Positions 15,694-21,222 of a stretch of DNA of 21,222 nucleotides are shown here, in pieces. Under the pieces are notes generated by a model. The model had not been told where the DNA came from. It was given only the letters and a program-made list of their open reading frames with translations, and searched no databases. The translations under genes were made by a program, and so were the position numbers. Positions within the stretch are counted from its first letter, which is position 1. Every line of letters begins with the position of its first letter. Source of the stretch: Deltaproteobacteria bacterium UBA2221 (GTDB taxonomy: Bacteria > Desulfobacterota > Syntrophorhabdia > Syntrophorhabdales > WCHB1-27); contig DCUF01000012.1 in assembly GCA_002328485.1 (NCBI GenBank), forward strand, positions 32,330 to 53,551, given 5' to 3'.

Positions 15694-16619
15694 CGGTCGC
15701 CCTGCTTGGTCTGCTTGACGACGGACATCGTCGTGGCAAGCAGGGAAGCCATGTCGCCGAAATTAGCCGGCAGGATGAGGGTATTGGTGCTCTTTGCGAG
15801 ATTCCCGAACTGCTCGATCAGCCGTTCCGCCACCCTTAGCTGAACGGCCTCCATGCCACCACTGTGGCCTATGGCCTCGGCCACAGATCTGACTCCGTCC
15901 GCGGTCGCGCCTGCCACCGCCCTGATCGCCTCGGCCTGACCATCGGCCTCGTTGATCTGTCGCTGCCGCACACCCTCGGACTCAAGGACCACCTTCTGCT
16001 TCTGGCCTTCCGCTATGTTGATGGCTGATTGTTTTTCCCCTTCAGACTGAAGGACCTTCGCACGCTTCTCCCTCTCTGCCTGCATCTGCTTCTCCATGGC
16101 CAAAAGAACCGACTGAGGGGGGGATATGTTCTTGATCTCATAGCGTAGCACCTTAACTCCCCATTCTATGGCAGCCTCGTCGATGGAGGACACGACAGCC
16201 CTGTTAATGGTCATTCTCTCCTCAAAGGTCTTGTCCAGGTCGATCTTCCCTATCTCGCTCCTCATCGTTGTTTGGGCGAGCTGGCTGATGGCGAACACGT
16301 AATCAGCAATCCCGTAGGAAGCCTTGACCGGGTCAACCACCTGGATAAATATGACGCCGTCCACCGTTACCTGGACATTGTCTTTGGTTATACAAACCTG
16401 CTCGGGTATATCGAGAGCCTTCTCCTTGAGACTGTGCTTGTAGGCAACGGAATCGAAAAAGGGCACGATATAGCTCATTCCAGGTTGAAGGGCTGCTCGG
16501 AACTTGCCCAACCGTTGGACGATGTAGGCGCTCTGTTGAGGGACAATCCGCACCCCACGGGCGATCGTCACGACGACGAGAAAAGCTACGACGAGATAAA
16601 CGATTTCGCTGCCTTCCAT
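15690..16619 (-). CDS. qmcA: SPFH/Band 7 membrane protein (QmcA-like)
   Basis: 309-aa stomatin/prohibitin-family protein. One N-terminal membrane helix (about 5-22) is followed by the SPFH domain: RIVPQQSAYIVQRLGKF at 24-40, then LQPGMSYIVPFFDSVAYKHS. It continues through IGKIDLDKTFEERMTIN, then an Ala/Glu-rich coiled-coil region (about 185-260). Such proteins oligomerise on the inner membrane and regulate proteases such as FtsH. ATG 16619 has AAAGGAGGAGAG about 6 bases upstream. It is the first gene of a two-gene operon with nfeD. It is adjacent and convergent to the zinc-ribbon M48 operon, which may be functionally meaningful. Confidence 0.9.
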   Translation of the reverse strand: MEGSEIVYLVVAFLVVVTIARGVRIVPQQSAYIVQRLGKFRAALQPGMSYIVPFFDSVAYKHSLKEKALDIPEQVCITKDNVQVTVDGVIFIQVVDPVKASYGIADYVFAISQLAQTTMRSEIGKIDLDKTFEERMTINRAVVSSIDEAAIEWGVKVLRYEIKNISPPQSVLLAMEKQMQAEREKRAKVLQSEGEKQSAINIAEGQKQKVVLESEGVRQRQINEADGQAEAIRAVAGATADGVRSVAEAIGHSGGMEAVQLRVAERLIEQFGNLAKSTNTLILPANFGDMASLLATTMSVVKQTKQGDR

Positions 16620-16733
16620 GCTACTCTCCTCCTTTAGCTTTGGTCATTCGATGGGTTTAAGCTATTCTTGTTCACCAGCCCTGCCCTCACCTTCTCCCCG
16701 TATTTGAAGGAATATCCGCCTGTTTTTGAGCAC

Positions 16734-16762
16734 ATACTACTGCAAGTAGGCAAAAATGACAA
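16734..16762 (-). promoter_or_regulatory. promoter of the qmcA-nfeD operon
   Basis: Minus strand TTGTCA (16762-16757), a 17-base spacer, then TAGTAT (16739-16734). Five of six and four of six consensus bases. The leader to the qmcA ATG is about 110 bases. Confidence 0.45.
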
Positions 16763-16861
16763 CAGGGAATCAAGCCAATATATCTGCATTTATTCATCAG
16801 CATTCTCGATGATGGGCTGCCGGTTATTGATTTTTCTCAAAAGTATGCTATGGTGAAAGCC

Positions 16862-18199
16862 ATGGAGCCCCTTGTCATTCCGAGGAAGGAACATCGAATA
16901 TCACGAAAGCAGATGAGTCCGAACGCCGTACGAACCCTTTACCGTCTCCACTCCAACGGGTTCATCGCCTATCTGGTGGGGGGATGTGTCCGAGACATGC
17001 TCCTCGGACGGAAGCCCAAGGACTTCGACATCGCAACGGATGCGCGACCGGGGCAGATCAAACGTCTCTTTCGCAACTGCCGTCTCATCGGGCGTCGCTT
17101 CAGGTTGGCCCATCTTCACTTTCAAGATGAAATCCTGGAGGTTTGCACCTTTCGACGGTCCGCAGTTCCATCCGATACCAGAGATGATGGTGACGCTCCG
17201 GAGACGGATCAGAAGCCGCGCCGCCCCTGGCACCTAACCAATGAAGATGGAATGATTCTCGTCGACAATATTTTCGGAACGCCCGAGGAGGACGCCCTGC
17301 GGCGGGATTTCACCATCAACGCCCTCGCCTACAACATTGCAGATTTTTCGGTCATCGATTTCAGCACCGGACTGCAGGACCTTCAGCAGGGCTTGATTCG
17401 GCTCATTGGCGATCCTCAGGTCCGGTTCACCGAAGATCCGGTTCGCATGCTCCGGGCGGTTCGATTTGCGGCATCCCACAAGTTCGTCATCGAAACTGCC
17501 ACCTGGGAAAAACTCTGCGACCTTTCGTCCACCATCTCCCGGGCCAATCCTGCGAGGCTTTATGAGGAAATCCAGAAGCTGTTCCTTCTCGGCTCTTCCC
17601 GACCTGCCTTCAGCCTTCTCCGACAAAGTGGTCTTCTTGCCGGCCTTTTCCCCTGGCTTGATCGGTGGTTAGACAATAACCTCGCCCGGGCGACGTTCCT
17701 CGAGACACGGCTTGACTCCCTGGACCCGCTTCGTGGATCTCCAGACCAGCCGTCACTCGCTTTCTTTCTGGCAGCCCTCTTCGGTCCGAGTATTGAGGAA
17801 TTGGCGCTTGACCTCCATCGGACCGGCATCCCCCATCACCAGGCCCTGGACCAAACCTTTGCCGACTTCATGAAGGAAACCTGCGAGACCGTGTCCGTAC
17901 CGGGGAAGATCGGTATACGGTTGAGGGCCATTCTCGGTCTCCAGGCTTCCCTCAAGAGAATGCCGAAGCGCCGGCCGGCCGTTATTGCCAATCGGCCCGA
18001 GTTCTTAGAGGCTTTGGCCTACCTTCGTCTTTCATCTGAAACGCACTCGGAATATCGAGCCTCTGCGGACTGGTGGAGCTCCTTCATAACGAATTCGCCA
18101 CCCCGTGACAGTGAGGAGCAAGCCGAGGAGCAGACTGCTTCAAAGACTCGACGGAAGAGGCGACGAAAATACCGTCGCCGTCCCAAAGGTACTGCTTAG
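16862..18199 (+). CDS. pcnB: poly(A) polymerase / CCA-adding family nucleotidyltransferase (PcnB-type)
   Basis: Class II nucleotidyltransferase. Using the first ATG (16850) for numbering: GGCVRDMLLGRKPKDFDIAT at 44-62 gives the Gly motif and catalytic D58/D60; RRDFTINALAYN at 151-162 is the second motif; EDPVRMLRAVRFAA at 195-208 is the third. The C-terminal arm ends in a strongly basic tail (KTRRKRRRKYRRRPKGTA), typical of PcnB-type poly(A) polymerases that tag RNA for decay rather than true CCA enzymes. ATG 16862 (MEPLVIPR) is preferred because GGTG lies 6 bases upstream. ATG 16850 has no ribosome site and overlaps a possible -10 (TATGGT, 16849-16854). If that -10 is real, the mRNA would start near 16862 and be leaderless. 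Divergent from qmcA. Confidence 0.88.
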   Translation: MEPLVIPRKEHRISRKQMSPNAVRTLYRLHSNGFIAYLVGGCVRDMLLGRKPKDFDIATDARPGQIKRLFRNCRLIGRRFRLAHLHFQDEILEVCTFRRSAVPSDTRDDGDAPETDQKPRRPWHLTNEDGMILVDNIFGTPEEDALRRDFTINALAYNIADFSVIDFSTGLQDLQQGLIRLIGDPQVRFTEDPVRMLRAVRFAASHKFVIETATWEKLCDLSSTISRANPARLYEEIQKLFLLGSSRPAFSLLRQSGLLAGLFPWLDRWLDNNLARATFLETRLDSLDPLRGSPDQPSLAFFLAALFGPSIEELALDLHRTGIPHHQALDQTFADFMKETCETVSVPGKIGIRLRAILGLQASLKRMPKRRPAVIANRPEFLEALAYLRLSSETHSEYRASADWWSSFITNSPPRDSEEQAEEQTASKTRRKRRRKYRRRPKGTA

Positions 18200-18262
18200 A
18201 CTCAAAACATGATCTTAGGGCGCGTTCGCATCCCCATTCCAGCAGCACCGCCATAGGCTATC

Positions 18263-18272
18263 CTGTATACAG
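18263..18272. promoter_or_regulatory. CTGTATACAG palindrome upstream of the satP promoter
   Basis: Perfect 10-bp palindrome seven bases upstream of the -35. A related CGTATACG palindrome lies at 18364-18371, with centres exactly 100 bp apart. Both share the GTATAC core found in some GntR-type operators. Confidence 0.35.
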
Positions 18273-18279
18273 TAACTCG

Positions 18280-18309
18280 TTGACATGATTCTCCGGCATG
18301 TGCTAACAT
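18280..18309 (+). promoter_or_regulatory. promoter upstream of the acetate permease gene
   Basis: TTGACA at 18280-18285, 18-base spacer, TAACAT at 18304-18309 preceded by TGC (extended -10). The leader to ATG 18402 would be about 85 bases. A second possible -10 (TAAAAT, 18373-18378) has no matching -35. Confidence 0.5.
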
Positions 18310-18401
18310 CGCTGGGCTGTCGTAAAGAAACACAGCATGTCTTCATCCGCTAGCCCACCATTTCGTATACGATAAAATACTAATTTATTGAGGAGGTTTT
18401 T

Positions 18402-18968
18402 ATGCAAAACAACAGCCTTGCCAATCCGGCACCGCTCGGCCTCATGGGGTTCGGTATGACCACGGTCCTGCTGAACATACACAATGCCGGGTTCTTCCCT
18501 ATCGGCTCGATGATCCTGGCCATGGGCGTCTTCTACGGCGGTATAGCACAGGTCATCGCAGGCATCATGGAATTCAAGAAGGGCAATAGTTTCGGTGTGA
18601 CTGCATTCACCTCATACGGCCTTTTTTGGCTTACTCTGGTTTTTATTATCGTGTTCAAGAGCTTGCCCGGAAACTCCGAGAGCTTCATGGCCTGGTACCT
18701 GTTTATGTGGGGGCTCTTCACTTTTTTCATGTGGTTTGGCACCTTCCATAAAAACAGGGCCATCCAGTTTGTCTTCTTAAGCCTTTGGATACTCTTCTGG
18801 CTTCTAGCCATCCGGGATTGGACGGGCAATTCGGCTGTCGGCACGATCGCAGGCTTTGAGGGCATCATATGCGGCCTGTCTGCCATCTACCTTGCCATGG
18901 CGGAGATACTGAACGAATCTTTTGGAAGAGCAGTCCTTCCCATAGGGGAATGCCCCGCCAAACCGTAA
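18402..18968 (+). CDS. satP: SatP-like acetate/succinate permease (GPR1/FUN34/YaaH family)
   Basis: 188-aa inner-membrane protein of the AceTr family, which moves acetate or succinate with protons, in either direction depending on gradients. The family signature NPAPLGLMGF is at 8-17, followed by about six membrane helices (VLLNIHNAGFFPIGSMILA, then VFYGGIAQVIAGIMEF, FTSYGLFWLTLVFIIVF, FMAWYLFMWGLFTFFMWFG, IQFVFLSLWILFWLLAI, FEGIICGLSAIYLAMAEIL). ATG 18402 has GAGGAGG about 6 bases upstream. It stands alone, between its own promoter and a strong terminator. In a syntroph or fatty-acid/aromatic degrader it would serve acetate export, matching the acetate end-product expected from the bam pathway; this is inference. 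Confidence 0.9.
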   Translation: MQNNSLANPAPLGLMGFGMTTVLLNIHNAGFFPIGSMILAMGVFYGGIAQVIAGIMEFKKGNSFGVTAFTSYGLFWLTLVFIIVFKSLPGNSESFMAWYLFMWGLFTFFMWFGTFHKNRAIQFVFLSLWILFWLLAIRDWTGNSAVGTIAGFEGIICGLSAIYLAMAEILNESFGRAVLPIGECPAKP

Positions 18969-19010
18969 TCTACTCTATCGTCTTCAACAACCGTCCCAAC
19001 ACAGAATCGC

Positions 19011-19049
19011 AAAAAAGCCCACCTGTCTCCGAGAGACGGTGGGCTTTTT
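19011..19049. terminator. strong rho-independent terminator after satP
   Basis: AAAAAA, then GCCCACC (19017-19023), one bulged T, GTCTC, loop CGA, GAGAC, GGTGGGC (19038-19044), then TTTTT. Because of flanking A and T tracts it could work in both directions. Confidence 0.9.
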
Positions 19050-19338
19050 CCATTACCGTTCACAACCTGCGCTACGACAGATTCCTTAATGCCATTCCGC
19101 CAGAGGGTGTTGATCTCACCTGAAAGAACCGTTCCTGGACGCAACTGAGCCCAGCACACCCGGTGTGACCTGATTTCACGGGACCCGTGCGCCTGCCCTC
19201 CCCGGAACCATGTTCGAGCCAGAAAGGGCGCCGTATGGTCTCGCTCACTACGTATAGGCCAAGTTAGTGGATTCTACGACTTATCAAAACGGATAGGGGC
19301 GCTGAAGCGCCCTCGACGGGGTTTTTCCCGGATCTTCT
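19050..19338. other. gene-free gap between convergent genes, with palindromes
   Basis: No protein, tRNA or mobile element recognised. It contains two tight interrupted palindromes, CACACC-c-GGTGTG (19155-19167) and CACGGG-a-CCCGTG (19177-19189), with centres 22 bp apart. A short hairpin GGGCGC-TGAA-GCGCCC lies at 19297-19312. On the minus strand TTTT follows that hairpin after about eight bases, so it may be a weak terminator for the small gene at 19339. Confidence 0.4.
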
Positions 19339-19569
19339 CTACTTTTTGCCCTTCACCGCTTTGACGACGAACCAGTCGGCCATGGGTTTCTTCGGCGCAA
19401 CATCGTAACCAAGCGCAGTCAGCACCTTGGATACGTCATCGGCGATCTCTGCGGTCTTGACCTCTACGCTCATTTCCGGATCACGAAGTATAGACACCAC
19501 ATTTTTGGTCAAGACGATGGGAAACTGCACGTTGTCGATCTCTCGGCATTTAAGCTCTACTGATTCCAT
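19339..19569 (-). CDS. small TusA-like protein lacking the active Cys
   Basis: 76-aa soluble protein with a strong GGAGGAG about 8 bases before ATG 19569. The layout, KCREIDNVQFPIVLTKNVVSIL, then VEVKTAEIADDVSKVL and ALGYDVAPKK, resembles the small TusA/SirA sulfur-carrier fold. The characteristic Cys-Pro-x-Pro is replaced by QFPI, and the only Cys (C8) is elsewhere. It is therefore a distant or non-catalytic member at best, and I hold this assignment loosely. It is transcribed alone from a clear promoter with a hairpin at the start of its mRNA. Confidence 0.6.
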   Translation of the reverse strand: MESVELKCREIDNVQFPIVLTKNVVSILRDPEMSVEVKTAEIADDVSKVLTALGYDVAPKKPMADWFVVKAVKGKK

Positions 19570-19595
19570 GATTCTCTTTCTCCTCCGTTTGAAGT

Positions 19596-19610
19596 CCCAA
19601 GAAACTTGGG
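19596..19610 (-). promoter_or_regulatory. hairpin at the 5' end of the small TusA-like mRNA
   Basis: CCCAAG-AAA-CTTGGG (plus strand) gives a 6-bp stem on both strands. From the promoter at 19618-19647, transcription should begin near 19611, so the stem forms the very first bases of the mRNA. That is the position of mRNA-stabilising hairpins. It ends about 10 bases before the ribosome site. On the plus strand it is followed by CGCTTTTATTTT and could also act as a weak terminator. Confidence 0.4.
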
Positions 19611-19617
19611 CGCTTTT

Positions 19618-19647
19618 ATTTTAGACTATTTTTTATTTTGTATGCAA
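19618..19647 (-). promoter_or_regulatory. promoter of the small TusA-like gene
   Basis: Minus strand TTGCAT (19647-19642), 18-base A-rich spacer, then TAAAAT (19623-19618). Both boxes are close to the sigma70 consensus, and the leader to ATG 19569 is about 40 bases. Confidence 0.6.
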
Positions 19648-19698
19648 CTGCTTTGGAGGGGCATCTGACACTGCTGCGATAAAGGACCTGGAGGAGGC

Positions 19699-19735
19699 GG
19701 GCGGGCAAATCTCAGACTATTCGCCTTGCCCGCCC
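19699..19735. repeat. 10-bp inverted repeat overlapping the pirin -35
   Basis: GGGCGGGCAA and TTGCCCGCCC, perfect arms with a 17-base loop. No T-tract follows, so an operator is more likely than a terminator. Confidence 0.45.
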
Positions 19736-19754
19736 CGACGTAGCTGGTTATAAT
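19726..19754 (+). promoter_or_regulatory. promoter of the pirin gene
   Basis: TTGCCC at 19726-19731, 17-base spacer, perfect TATAAT at 19749-19754. The -35 lies in the right arm of a 10-bp inverted repeat (19699-19708 and 19726-19735), a likely regulator site. Confidence 0.65.
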
Positions 19755-19804
19755 GCATAAAGATTACCGAAGCAACCGGTCGGCAGCAATGCATAAGGAG
19801 GCCC

Positions 19805-20722
19805 ATGGTGATTAGCAGGAAGATCAGGAAGGTGATGAGGAGCAGACCAACGGTGGAAGGTGCGGGGGTTCATCTGAGGCGAGCCATCGGGGCAAGTGAG
19901 ATCAACGAGTTCGATCCCTTTCTCCTGCTCGATGATTTTCGTTCCGACAATCCGAAATGCTATCTCAAGGGCTTTCCCTGGCATCCTCATCGTGGGATTG
20001 AAACGATTACCTACGTGCTGCGGGGCAAGGTGGAACACGGAGACAGTCTGGAAAACAGAGGCGTCATAGCCGAGGGGGACGTGCAGTGGATGACGGCCGG
20101 GAGCGGCATCATACACCAGGAGATGCCGAAGGGGGACGATTCCGGCCATATGGGTGGCTTTCAGCTTTGGGCAAACCTACCTGCATCGCACAAAATGATG
20201 GATCCCCGCTACCGCGGACTGACAGCCGGCCAGATACCGGTGGTTTCGGCAGGAAATGGCGTAACCGTCAGAATCATCTCCGGGGAGATCAATGGCACGA
20301 AAGGCCCGGTGACCGATATTGTGACAGACCCCGAATATCTGGACGTATCGCTCGACGCCGGATCACAGTTCATTCATCCCACCAAGGCGGATCACACGGT
20401 CTTCGCCTATGTCATCGAGGGAGAAGGCTACTTCTGCGAGGAGCGGAATCCCTTTACCTACCAAATGCAGGGCGAGAACTATTTCGACATGGAAAGGAGG
20501 TCCATCATTGTTAGCAATAGCCTCGTATCCTTCGACAAGGGCTACCAGGTGACTGTCTCCACCGAGAATAAACCCGTCCGTTTCCTGCTCATCTCCGGCA
20601 AACCTATAGGCGAGCCGGTCGCATGGTACGGGCCGATCGTTATGAACACCAGGGAGGAACTCCGGGTGGCCTTTGACGAATATAGCAAGGGTACATTTAT
20701 CAAATACCGCGGCAAGGGGTAG
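19805..20722 (+). CDS. pirin family protein
   Basis: 305-aa bicupin of the pirin family; some members are metal-dependent quercetinases or redox sensors, and the role here is unknown. The N-terminal cupin has the metal ligands H60 and H62 (PWHPHRGIETITYVL) and H104 and E106 (GSGIIHQEMP), all conserved. The family sequence QLWANLPASHKMMDPRY follows near 135, and the C-terminal cupin runs from about 165 to 290. ATG 19805 has AAGGAGG 3-4 bases upstream. It is followed after 44 bases by the ferredoxin-nitroreductase gene, so a two-gene redox or stress operon is likely. Cytosolic. Confidence 0.92.
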   Translation: MVISRKIRKVMRSRPTVEGAGVHLRRAIGASEINEFDPFLLLDDFRSDNPKCYLKGFPWHPHRGIETITYVLRGKVEHGDSLENRGVIAEGDVQWMTAGSGIIHQEMPKGDDSGHMGGFQLWANLPASHKMMDPRYRGLTAGQIPVVSAGNGVTVRIISGEINGTKGPVTDIVTDPEYLDVSLDAGSQFIHPTKADHTVFAYVIEGEGYFCEERNPFTYQMQGENYFDMERRSIIVSNSLVSFDKGYQVTVSTENKPVRFLLISGKPIGEPVAWYGPIVMNTREELRVAFDEYSKGTFIKYRGKG

Positions 20723-20766
20723 ACCTCTGTGCTTAAGGTCACCGAGACTCGTAAGGGATAGATACG

Positions 20767-21222
20767 ATGGGATTCGTCACCGTAGATGAGAGCAAATGCA
20801 AAAGAGATGGCATCTGCGTACAGGACTGTTCGCCAGCCATTCTCCGCCTTTCAGAGCAGACCGGCCTCCCTGAGATTGTCCCCGGCAGCGAGAATGCCTG
20901 CATCTTGTGCGGTCACTGCGTGACCGTTTGCCCTGAAGGGGCGCTCAGCCACGAACGTATGCCCGTGGTAGTCACTACTCCCATAAACGACAGGCTTGCG
21001 ATTGACGAGACCCGGGCCGTGCAGTTTCTTAGGTGCCGTCGGTCGGTTCGCGCCTTCGAAAACAAACCCGTGGAAAGAGAAAAGGTGACACGGCTTATAG
21101 AAGCAGCCCGCTACGCCCCCACGGCGGGCAATAGTCAGACCGTAGAGTGGGTCGTCCATAGTGATCACTCAAGGATCGATGAAATTGCTGCTACTGCGGT
21201 TGAATGGGTTCGTGGGTTGGTG
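20767..21222 (+). CDS. ferredoxin-nitroreductase fusion, 5' part only
   Basis: The first 152 codons are in the window; the gene runs off the right edge. The N-terminal ferredoxin domain has one cluster motif C11-x2-D14-x2-C17-x3-C21, in which Asp replaces the second Cys (as in Pyrococcus ferredoxin, where Asp can ligate a [4Fe-4S] or leave a [3Fe-4S]). The second motif is canonical: C45/48/51/55. The flavin nitroreductase domain begins near 87 with RCRRSVRAFENKPVEREKV and RYAPTAGNSQ, the FMN-binding start of the family. Such fusions pass electrons from ferredoxin or their own clusters to FMN for reduction of small substrates. ATG 20767 has AAGGGAT about 9 bases upstream. Likely co-transcribed with the pirin gene. 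Confidence 0.88.
   Translation, partial: MGFVTVDESKCKRDGICVQDCSPAILRLSEQTGLPEIVPGSENACILCGHCVTVCPEGALSHERMPVVVTTPINDRLAIDETRAVQFLRCRRSVRAFENKPVEREKVTRLIEAARYAPTAGNSQTVEWVVHSDHSRIDEIAATAVEWVRGLV

Noticed and set aside
19752..19796. Direct repeat AATGCATAA twice, 36 bp apart, before pirin
   Set aside because: Short and AT-rich, overlapping the -10 and the ribosome-site region; could easily be chance.

Overview
The window looks like a chromosome segment of an anaerobic bacterium, most probably a syntrophic or sulfate-reducing member of the former Deltaproteobacteria (Desulfobacterota). That placement is an inference. It rests on a tungsten/Fe-S/HdrA-type reductase operon of the class II benzoyl-CoA reductase (Bam) family, a probable selenocysteine codon, a SatP-type acetate permease and a ferredoxin-nitroreductase fusion. 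No rRNA, tRNA, CRISPR array, transposase or phage gene was recognised.

Region 1 (1-8160, all minus strand) reads, in transcription order: IclR regulator, a small unknown ORF, bamB (AOR-family tungsten subunit), bamC (ferredoxin-like), bamD (two ferredoxin clusters plus two CCG domains), bamE (double HdrA-like flavoprotein) and the first 25 codons of bamF (MvhD-like), which runs off the left edge. The order B-C-D-E-F is that of the Geobacter bam cluster. The bamF start contains an in-frame TGA exactly where the MvhD family has the second Cys of its CxWC motif, so it is very probably read as selenocysteine. Together these would form a soluble megacomplex for very low-potential reduction of an aromatic acyl-CoA, with electrons bifurcated through HdrA flavins. 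The true substrate is not proven here.

Region 2 (8377-9964) holds an orphan four-helix membrane protein (minus) and a PfkB-family kinase (plus).

Region 3 (10093-16619) is the least conventional part. A membrane protein with three zinc ribbons (minus) is divergent from a probable three-gene operon (plus): an M48-type metallopeptidase with zinc ribbons at both ends, an acidic EF-hand-loop repeat protein without a signal peptide, and a three-zinc-ribbon protein with an unrecognised C-terminal domain. A fragment of another zinc-ribbon ORF follows. Converging on it is a qmcA-like SPFH gene coupled to nfeD by a 4-base overlap. This may be an uncharacterised membrane-associated proteolysis or quality-control module.

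Region 4 (16862-21222) holds poly(A) polymerase/CCA-adding-family pcnB, a SatP-like acetate/succinate permease with a strong terminator, a 76-aa TusA-like protein (minus), a pirin, and the start of a ferredoxin-nitroreductase that runs off the right edge. Several sigma70-like promoters and short palindromes can be placed in the intergenic gaps.
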